DNA of 64,000 nt, from assembly GCA_947259705.1 (NCBI GenBank), contig CAMYNL010000004.1, positions 150,658 through 214,657 of the forward strand, in the 5' to 3' direction. Made by a program: the position numbers and the translations under genes. Below, one piece after another: positions 58,367 through 64,000 of this stretch. Below the pieces are notes generated by a model. It saw only the letters and a program-made list of their open reading frames with translations, did not search any database and was not told the DNA's origin. Origin of the DNA: an uncultured Gammaproteobacteria bacterium (GTDB lineage: Bacteria > Pseudomonadota > Gammaproteobacteria > Arenicellales > JAANXG01). Positions within the stretch are counted from its first letter, which is position 1. The number at the start of each line of letters is the position of its first letter.

Positions 58367-58969
58367 ATGTTTCTGAAGCATGTCTGGGAGATACTCACTG
58401 AGCCCAACCCGACCTGGGAGAAGATCCGAGCGGAGTCCTGGTCGGTGCCGGAACTTTACCTGCGCGTGGTGATTCCGCTGGCACTGATATCGCCCATCGC
58501 AGGGCTGATCGGCACCACCACGTTCGGGTGGCAGATCGGCGGTGGTGATCCGGTCACGTTGACCCTTGCCAGCGCGCTGCAGATCAGCCTGGTTTATTTC
58601 GGGGCGATCCTGGTCGCGGTGTTCGTCATGGGCATGATGATACACTGGATGTCGGAGACCTATGGCTCACTGCAGTCACTCGAGCGCTGTGTGGCGCTGG
58701 CCGCCTACACCGCGGTGCCACTGTTCCTGGTGGGATTCTTCCAGCTCTACCCGGTGCTCTGGATCAATTTTCTGTTTGGTCTGCCGGCCCTCGCCTACAG
58801 CGTCTATCTGCTCTACGCGGGGACCCCGATTATGATGGAAATCCCCGTAGAGAGAGGTTTCCTGTTCGCGAGTGCTGTGCTGGCGGTAGGCCTGGTGGCC
58901 CTGGTCGGTCTACTTGCCAGTACCGTGGTCCTGTGGAGTTTCGGGATCGGTCCTTCCTTCTCGGTTTGA
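58367..58969 (+). CDS. YIP1-family membrane protein
   Basis: 200 residues with about five membrane helices; FLKHVWEILTEPNPTWEKIRAE is the cytosolic start common to bacterial YIP1-domain proteins, and YLRVVIPLALISPIAGLIG begins the membrane part. A clear AGGAG ribosome site precedes the ATG. Bacterial members have no known function. It is the first gene behind the FNR box and 45 bases before ccoN, so it belongs to the cbb3 transcription unit by position. A role in oxidase assembly is possible but unsupported. Confidence 0.8.
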   Translation: MFLKHVWEILTEPNPTWEKIRAESWSVPELYLRVVIPLALISPIAGLIGTTTFGWQIGGGDPVTLTLASALQISLVYFGAILVAVFVMGMMIHWMSETYGSLQSLERCVALAAYTAVPLFLVGFFQLYPVLWINFLFGLPALAYSVYLLYAGTPIMMEIPVERGFLFASAVLAVGLVALVGLLASTVVLWSFGIGPSFSV

Positions 58970-59014
58970 TAGATCCCGCGGCGCCCGGATCGTGTTAATC
59001 AGGAGTTCGTGTAC

Positions 59015-60433
59015 ATGAGTACCCAAGAAACGTACAACTATCATGTAGTCAGGCAGTTTGCAGTCATGACGGTGGTCTGGGGCATCGTCGGTATGCTGGT
59101 CGGCGTCTTGATCGCCGCTCAGATGGCGTGGCCTGTATTGAATTTCGACATACCGTGGCTCACCTTCAGTCGACTGCGGCCGCTGCACACCAATGCGGTG
59201 ATCTTCGCATTCGGCGGCAGCGCCCTGTTCGCGACTTCCTATTATGTGATCCAGCGCACCTGCGGTGTAAGGCTCATATCGGACAAACTCGCCGCCTTCA
59301 CGTTCTGGGGCTGGCAGACGGTCATCGTGCTCGCGGCCCTTACCCTGCCGCTCGGTATCACCACGAGCAAGGAATACGCCGAGCTGGAGTGGCCCATCGA
59401 TCTGCTCATAACCGTGGTCTGGGTCTGCTATGCGATCGTGTTCTTCGGCACCATGGTCAAGAGGAAGGAAAGACACATCTACGTAGCAAACTGGTTCTAT
59501 GGAGGGTTCATCCTTACGGTCGCACTGCTTCACGTGGTGAACAGCGCGGCGCTGCCGGTAAGCCTCACCAAGTCCTATTCAGCATTTGCCGGCGTGCAGG
59601 ATGCCATGGTGCAGTGGTGGTACGGCCACAACGCCGTGGGATTCTTTCTTACCGCAGGTTTTCTGGGAATCATGTACTACTTCATTCCCAAGCAGGCCGA
59701 ACGCCCTGTCTATTCATACCGTCTTTCCGTGGTGCATTTCTGGGCATTGGTGTTTACCTACATCTGGGCCGGGCCGCACCACCTGCATTACACGGCGCTG
59801 CCGGACTGGACCCAGTCCCTGGGCATGGTATTTTCCCTGGTACTACTGGCGCCATCATGGGGCGGCATGATCAATGGCATCATGACCCTTTCCGGGGCGT
59901 GGGAAAAGCTGCGCCATGACCCGATTCTCAAGTTCCTCATCGTGTCGGTGTCCTTCTACGGCATGTCCACCTTCGAAGGGCCCATGATGGCGATCAAGAC
60001 CGTGAATGCCCTTTCCCACTACACGGACTGGACCATCGGTCATGTACATTCCGGCGCGCTGGGATGGGTTGGTTTCATCTCCATCGGCGCCATGTATTAC
60101 CTGATTCCGCGGCTGTTCGATCGAGAGATATACAGCGTCAAGCTGATCGAGACCCATTTCTGGGTTGCGACCATAGGCGTCGTACTTTACATCACCGCCA
60201 TGTGGATATCGGGGATCATGCAGGGCCTCATGTGGCGTGCCGTCAATGCCGATGGAACACTGACCTACAGCTTCGTGGAAAGTGTCCAGGCCATGCATCC
60301 CTACTACATCATCCGTTTCGTGGGTGGCGCACTCTACCTGACCGGCATGCTGATCATGGGCTACAACGTCGGGCGCACCATTCTCGGTGCGCGGCCGGCC
60401 GAGGGCAGCCCGATGCCGGCGGCGGCGCACTGA
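59015..60433 (+). CDS. ccoN: cbb3-type cytochrome c oxidase subunit I
   Basis: 472 residues, ATG at 59015 nine bases after AGGAG. About twelve membrane helices. Heme and copper ligands are seen in [47 protein letters not shown] and [14 protein letters not shown]. It holds heme b and the b3-CuB centre that reduces oxygen with high affinity and pumps protons. Second gene of the operon. Confidence 0.97.
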   Translation: MSTQETYNYHVVRQFAVMTVVWGIVGMLVGVLIAAQMAWPVLNFDIPWLTFSRLRPLHTNAVIFAFGGSALFATSYYVIQRTCGVRLISDKLAAFTFWGWQTVIVLAALTLPLGITTSKEYAELEWPIDLLITVVWVCYAIVFFGTMVKRKERHIYVANWFYGGFILTVALLHVVNSAALPVSLTKSYSAFAGVQDAMVQWWYGHNAVGFFLTAGFLGIMYYFIPKQAERPVYSYRLSVVHFWALVFTYIWAGPHHLHYTALPDWTQSLGMVFSLVLLAPSWGGMINGIMTLSGAWEKLRHDPILKFLIVSVSFYGMSTFEGPMMAIKTVNALSHYTDWTIGHVHSGALGWVGFISIGAMYYLIPRLFDREIYSVKLIETHFWVATIGVVLYITAMWISGIMQGLMWRAVNADGTLTYSFVESVQAMHPYYIIRFVGGALYLTGMLIMGYNVGRTILGARPAEGSPMPAAAH

Positions 60434-60448
60434 TCGGGAGGCAGCATC

Positions 60449-61060
60449 ATGTCCTTACAGCAAAAGGCGGAAAAAAACGTCGGCGTCCTGATTGTGCTGG
60501 TACTTCTCGTAGTGAGCGTCGGCGCACTGGTGGAAATCGTGCCGTTGTTTTTCCAGAAGTCCACGACGCAGCCGGTGGCGGGCCTGAAACCCTACACCGC
60601 GCTTCAGTTGACTGGACGCGACATCTACATCCGCGAGGGTTGCTATACCTGCCACTCGCAAATGATCAGGCCGTTCCGGGCCGAGACCGAAAGATACGGG
60701 CATTTCTCTGTTGCCGGCGAATTCGTGTACGACCGGCCATTCCAGTGGGGATCGAAGCGCACCGGGCCTGACCTGGCGCGGGTGGGCGGTCGATACAGCG
60801 ACGACTGGCATCGCGTGCACCTGATCAACCCGCGTGATGTCGTGCCGGAGTCAATCATGCCGGGTTATCCGTGGCTGCAGGAACACCCTGCGGATGCTTC
60901 CTTGATCCAGACCAAGATGCGCAGGTTGCGCACGCTCGGGCATCCCTATACGACCGAAGAGATCGCCGATGCCCCCAAGCAACTCGAGGGCAGGACGGAA
61001 ATGGACGCCATGATCGCGTATCTGCAGAGTCTGGGAACCGCCATCAGGACGCGCAGGTGA
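60449..61060 (+). CDS. ccoO: cbb3-type cytochrome c oxidase subunit II
   Basis: 203 residues. An N-terminal membrane anchor ([21 protein letters not shown]) and a periplasmic cytochrome c domain with C65-YT-C68-H69 ([14 protein letters not shown]) and a later Met ligand. It takes electrons from the CcoP hemes to CcoN. GGGAGG ribosome site in the short gap after ccoN. Confidence 0.97.
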   Translation: MSLQQKAEKNVGVLIVLVLLVVSVGALVEIVPLFFQKSTTQPVAGLKPYTALQLTGRDIYIREGCYTCHSQMIRPFRAETERYGHFSVAGEFVYDRPFQWGSKRTGPDLARVGGRYSDDWHRVHLINPRDVVPESIMPGYPWLQEHPADASLIQTKMRRLRTLGHPYTTEEIADAPKQLEGRTEMDAMIAYLQSLGTAIRTRR

Positions 61061-61065
61061 TCGAC

Positions 61066-61242
61066 ATGGCCATGTTCCACAGCGTCTGGACCGTAATGTT
61101 GTTTCTGTCATTCATCGGCATCGTCGCCTGGGCGTGGAGTTCACGGCGCAAGCAAGGCTTTGACGAAGCCGCCCGGCTTCCTTTCCGGGATGACCCCGAA
61201 TCATCCGCAGCTAACGCTGGCGGGGAGAGTGAAGATGGCTGA
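61066..61242 (+). CDS. ccoQ: cbb3-type oxidase small subunit CcoQ
   Basis: 58 residues: MFHSVWTVMLFLSFIGIVAWAWSSRRKQGFDEAARLPF, one membrane helix with the arginine-rich exit and FDEAARLPF tail typical of CcoQ/FixQ. It stabilises the oxidase. I chose the ATG at 61066; a GTG at 61057 overlaps the ccoO stop. Its end overlaps ccoP by eight bases. Confidence 0.92.
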   Translation: MAMFHSVWTVMLFLSFIGIVAWAWSSRRKQGFDEAARLPFRDDPESSAANAGGESEDG

Positions 61243-62146
61243 TTTTGTGAGCGAGTTTTGGCACTGGTTCATCATTGTTCTGACCGTCGGCGGGCTGCTG
61301 GCAATGTTCCCGCTGATCATCCTGAACCGCGGTGACAAACCCGGCGGGGATCCACAGACCACGGACCACACCTGGGATGAAGATCTGCAGGAGTACAACA
61401 ATCCGCTGCCGGGATGGTGGCTGAACATGTTCTACATCACCCTCGTGTTCAGCTTCGCCTACCTTCTGCTCTATCCAGGGCTGGGTAGATTTCCCGGCTT
61501 TCTCGGCTGGACCTCGCTGGGCCAGTACGAAGCCGAGAGGCAGGCGGCAGAGGAAAAGTTCGGCCCGTTGTTCAATCAGTATGCGGCGGAAGACCTCAAG
61601 GTGCTGGCCAGGAACGAGGAAGCGATGAAGACGGGTGAGCGGCTGTATGCCAATTATTGCGCGGTTTGTCATGGTTCGGACGCGCGCGGTGCGCGGGGTT
61701 TTCCGAACCTGCGCGACGGGGACTGGCTCTACGGCGGGGCGCCGGAGCAGATCAAAACCAGCATCCTGGATGGCCGTAACGGCGCCATGCCGGGCTGGCA
61801 GGCGGCGCTGGGCGGCGAAAAAGGGGTGTTTGCCGTCACCGAGTTTGTGCTCAGCCTGAGCGACCGCGAACACAATGCGCAGGCCGCAGCCGAGGGCAAG
61901 GCCAAATTCCAGCAGCTCTGCGTAGGCTGTCACGGCCCCGAGGGCAAGGGAAACCAGGCACTGGGGGCACCGAATCTGACCAACAGGACATGGCTTTACG
62001 GCGGCTCCCAGAAGACGGTCATGGAAAGCATCGCCAATGGCCGGCAGGGCCGAATGCCACCGCACCGGGAGTTTCTGGGCGAGGACAAGGTGCACCTGCT
62101 CGCGGCCTATGTGTACAGTCTCGCCGCCGAGCTCGAGCATGAATGA
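61235..62146 (+). CDS. ccoP: cbb3-type cytochrome c oxidase subunit III
   Basis: 303 residues from the ATG at 61235 (GGGGAG ribosome site; longer frames upstream overlap ccoQ). A membrane anchor with HTWDEDLQEYNNPLPGWWLNMFYITLVF, then two cytochrome c domains with C142-AV-C145-H146 and C229-VG-C232-H233 and Met ligands in NGAMPGW and GRMPPH. It receives electrons from soluble cytochromes. Its stop overlaps the next small gene. Confidence 0.97.
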   Translation: MADFVSEFWHWFIIVLTVGGLLAMFPLIILNRGDKPGGDPQTTDHTWDEDLQEYNNPLPGWWLNMFYITLVFSFAYLLLYPGLGRFPGFLGWTSLGQYEAERQAAEEKFGPLFNQYAAEDLKVLARNEEAMKTGERLYANYCAVCHGSDARGARGFPNLRDGDWLYGGAPEQIKTSILDGRNGAMPGWQAALGGEKGVFAVTEFVLSLSDREHNAQAAAEGKAKFQQLCVGCHGPEGKGNQALGAPNLTNRTWLYGGSQKTVMESIANGRQGRMPPHREFLGEDKVHLLAAYVYSLAAELEHE

Positions 62147-62390
62147 GGCGGAAATCCCTGCATCCCAGCGTATAATCGGCATATTGTGGCCGTCGTTCCT
62201 CACCGCGGCCGCAGCCACGGTGGTGTTCTTCGCGCTGTTTGATCCGGTGGAACTGCTGGCCTATACGGATTTCGCCGACTCCAGCAGGGTCGGGGTTTAC
62301 ACGGTGGGTTTCTTTCTGTTTTGGCTCCTGACGACGACATCGAGTACCCTCACTTCGTACTTTCAGCGTCCGACCAGGACCCCGGGTTAA
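62139..62390 (+). CDS. Small two-helix membrane protein in the cbb3 operon
   Basis: 83 residues: a short N-terminus (MNEAEIPASQR), helix one (ILWPSFLTAAAATVVFFALF), an acidic loop and helix two (VGVYTVGFFLFWLLTTTSSTLT), then a polar tail. It overlaps ccoP and ends about 50 bases before ccoG. Similar proteins sit between ccoP and ccoG in other gammaproteobacteria as far as I remember, without a known function. Role in oxidase assembly is inferred only from position. Confidence 0.75.
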   Translation: MNEAEIPASQRIIGILWPSFLTAAAATVVFFALFDPVELLAYTDFADSSRVGVYTVGFFLFWLLTTTSSTLTSYFQRPTRTPG

Positions 62391-62439
62391 ACACAGCAGT
62401 TCCAAGCCACGCGGGCCCGGCGCCCGCCCATCTCCGGTC

Positions 62440-63864
62440 ATGTCGCAAACAACTGTCAACTCGGACAGTCCCCCGGCCCGCGGGGACAATGCGTTAGAGC
62501 AGTCACTGTACGCGAAGCGGGAGCGCATCTACCCGCGGGAGGTGCACGGGCTGTTTGCCCGCCTGCGTCTGACCGGCGTGGCGGCACTGATGGGCATATT
62601 CTATTTCACACCTTGGATCACCTGGGACGCCAGGCAGGCGATATTGTTCGATCTGCCGGCGCGAAAGTTCTACATATTCGGCATTACCTTCTGGCCCCAG
62701 GACTTCATCTATCTGGCCTTGCTGCTGATCGTGGCTGCTCTGTCGCTGTTCTTCTTCACCGCCCTGGCGGGGCGCCTGTGGTGCGGCTACGCCTGCCCGC
62801 AGACGGTCTGGACCGAGGTGTTTCTGTGGATAGAGCGCAAGCTGGAGGGAGACCGGTCTCAGCAGATGAAGCTGGACAAGGCGCCCTGGAGCGGCCGCAA
62901 ACTCGCGGTCAAGGGTGGCAAGCACGCCATATGGATCGTGCTCGCAGCCTGGACCGGTTACACTTTCGTCGGTTATTTCACGCCCATCCGCGAACTCGGG
63001 CAGTCGGTGCTGAGCCTGGCCACCGGGCCCTGGGAAACCTTCTGGATTATATTCTACGGTTTCGCCACCTACGGCAACGCTGGGTGGTTGCGGGAGCAGG
63101 TCTGCATCTACATGTGCCCCTATGCGCGTTTCCAGAGCGCCATGTTCGACAAGAACACATTGATCATATCCTATGATGCGGCTCGCGGTGATCCGCGCGG
63201 CGCGCGCAAACGCAGTACCGACTACAAGAGCAAGGGTCTCGGGGACTGCGTCGACTGCAAGATCTGCGTTCAGGTATGCCCCACCGGTATCGACATCCGC
63301 AACGGGCTGCAATACGAGTGCATAGGCTGCGCGGCCTGCGTGGATGCCTGCGACGACGTGATGGAAAAGATGGGCTACCCAAAGGGGCTGGTCCGCTATA
63401 CCACCGAGAATGCCATAGAGGGCCGCCCGGCGCGGGTATTGAGGCCGCGGGTGCTCGTCTATGCCTGCATGTTGCTGGCGGTGATCGGAACCGTCGTAGG
63501 CAGCATCGTCACCCGGATACCGGTCGGTCTGGACGTTATCCGCGACCGCAACAGTCTTTACCGGGAAACGCAGGATGGACTGGTGGAGAACGTCTACCTG
63601 CTTAAGCTGATCAATATGGACGACGTCGATCATGTCTACCGGCTGACGGCCAGCGGCATACCGGGACTGCAGTTGAAACTGGACAGGCGGGAGGTCCTGG
63701 CGCCCGCCGGTGCGGTGGTGGAATTCTCGGCCCGCCTGCAGGCCGATCCCTACGACCTGGGGTCCCAGAGCACGGAGGTCCGGTTTACCCTGGCGGCGGT
63801 CGCCGACGAGGCCATCACAACGACCGAGCAGGCACGATTCATCGGCCCCGGCAGCGGTAGATGA
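62440..63864 (+). CDS. ccoG: Cytochrome c oxidase accessory protein CcoG
   Basis: 474 residues. Five membrane helices, a polyferredoxin part with Cys motifs in GYACPQTVW and CVDCKICVQVCPTGIDIRNG...CIGCAACVDACD, and a C-terminal beta (Ig-like) domain. CcoG is needed for cbb3 maturation and is thought to reduce copper during delivery to CcoN. Its stop overlaps the ATG of ccoH (ATGA). Confidence 0.95.
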   Translation: MSQTTVNSDSPPARGDNALEQSLYAKRERIYPREVHGLFARLRLTGVAALMGIFYFTPWITWDARQAILFDLPARKFYIFGITFWPQDFIYLALLLIVAALSLFFFTALAGRLWCGYACPQTVWTEVFLWIERKLEGDRSQQMKLDKAPWSGRKLAVKGGKHAIWIVLAAWTGYTFVGYFTPIRELGQSVLSLATGPWETFWIIFYGFATYGNAGWLREQVCIYMCPYARFQSAMFDKNTLIISYDAARGDPRGARKRSTDYKSKGLGDCVDCKICVQVCPTGIDIRNGLQYECIGCAACVDACDDVMEKMGYPKGLVRYTTENAIEGRPARVLRPRVLVYACMLLAVIGTVVGSIVTRIPVGLDVIRDRNSLYRETQDGLVENVYLLKLINMDDVDHVYRLTASGIPGLQLKLDRREVLAPAGAVVEFSARLQADPYDLGSQSTEVRFTLAAVADEAITTTEQARFIGPGSGR

Positions 63865-64000
63865 CGGTGAGCGTGGCGTTGCATCAGAAACGTCCGTGGT
63901 ACCGGGAACCTATGGTCTGGCTGCTGATCGCGATTCCGTTGGCTGCGGTGGTGATGGGGGTGGTCATCATTACGCTTGCCGTTCGCCATTACGACGGGCT
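63861..64000 (+). CDS. ccoH: FixH/CcoH oxidase assembly protein, N-terminal part
   Basis: The first 46 residues only; the gene runs off the right edge. RPWYREPMVWLLIAIPLAAVVMGVVI gives the WYR-type start and single membrane helix of CcoH, which stabilises cbb3 assembly intermediates. Coupled to ccoG by the ATGA overlap, as usual. The copper pump ccoI and ccoS probably follow outside the window. Confidence 0.88.
   Translation, partial: MTVSVALHQKRPWYREPMVWLLIAIPLAAVVMGVVIITLAVRHYDG

Noticed and set aside
62503-63633. Minus-strand frame opposite ccoG
   Set aside because: Shadow of ccoG, whose cluster motifs are intact on the plus strand.

Overview
This 64 kb window is chromosomal DNA from a GC-rich, respiring gammaproteobacterium. 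That placement rests on gene orders known from the class (cspD/clpS-clpA, dut-coaBC-radC-rpmB-rpmG, purMN next to hda, xseB-ispA, sucA-sucB-lpd with gltA, ccoN-O-Q-P-ccoG-ccoH) and on FNR/Anr-type operator sequences. Several families (FolE2, DUF3501, Slp, purple-bacteria-like cbb3 operon) suggest a Chromatiales or Ectothiorhodospiraceae-like lineage, but this is inference and no phylogeny was run. I found no tRNA, rRNA, CRISPR array, prophage or complete insertion sequence.

Layout. 0-9.8 kb: end of isocitrate lyase, cspD, the ClpS/ClpA protease adaptor and unfoldase, purM-purN-DUF3108 (minus), a CDP-alcohol phosphatidyltransferase with hda, a WrbA-like flavoprotein, an ArsC-like reductase, a LysM lipoprotein and a YihY membrane protein. 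9.8-23.7 kb: a large PilZ-like unknown, an operon of thioredoxin-like protein, TolC-like channel, HlyD-like adaptor and acylphosphatase, then proS, a lytic transglycosylase, a rhomboid protease, a ROK sugar kinase, an amidotransferase, a retropepsin-like protease, folE2, ispA and xseB. 23.7-26.3 kb: rubrerythrin, a CCG-type Fe-S protein and DUF3501, behind a clear sigma70 promoter overlapped by a near-perfect dyad. 26.5-34.6 kb: parE, parC, an MFS transporter, an aminotransferase and a double-thioredoxin protein.

34.6-42 kb is an accessory-looking stretch. It has short repeats, a frameshifted trpB2, a lipoprotein, a frameshifted thioredoxin/TPR gene, Slp, two unknowns and a ClC-type chloride protein. 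42.2-50.7 kb is a minus-strand block: gltA, sucA, sucB, lpd and algC. 50.9-54.9 kb: a diguanylate cyclase, dut, coaBC, radC and two ribosomal protein genes. 55-58 kb looks like a small low-oxygen regulon: a damaged hsp20, an unknown acidic protein, a heme-c lipoprotein, a zinc alcohol dehydrogenase and a diheme cytochrome c, with two FNR/Anr-like boxes between the divergent genes. 58.3-64 kb is a cbb3 oxidase operon behind a perfect FNR box, running off the right edge in ccoH.

The genes joined by function are the TCA enzymes (aceA end, gltA, sucAB, lpd) feeding the high-affinity cbb3 oxidase, with oxygen and peroxide stress functions (rubrerythrin module, hsp20, thioredoxin-like proteins) placed under apparent oxygen- or redox-responsive sites. 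The best candidates for new biology are the rubrerythrin/Fe-S/DUF3501 module with its operator, the pump-less adaptor/channel operon, and the FNR-linked small-protein cluster near 55.5 kb. Three genes (trpB2, the thioredoxin/TPR gene, hsp20) are broken by frameshifts; two of these lesions look like loss of one G from a GGG run, so assembly error must be excluded before calling them decayed.
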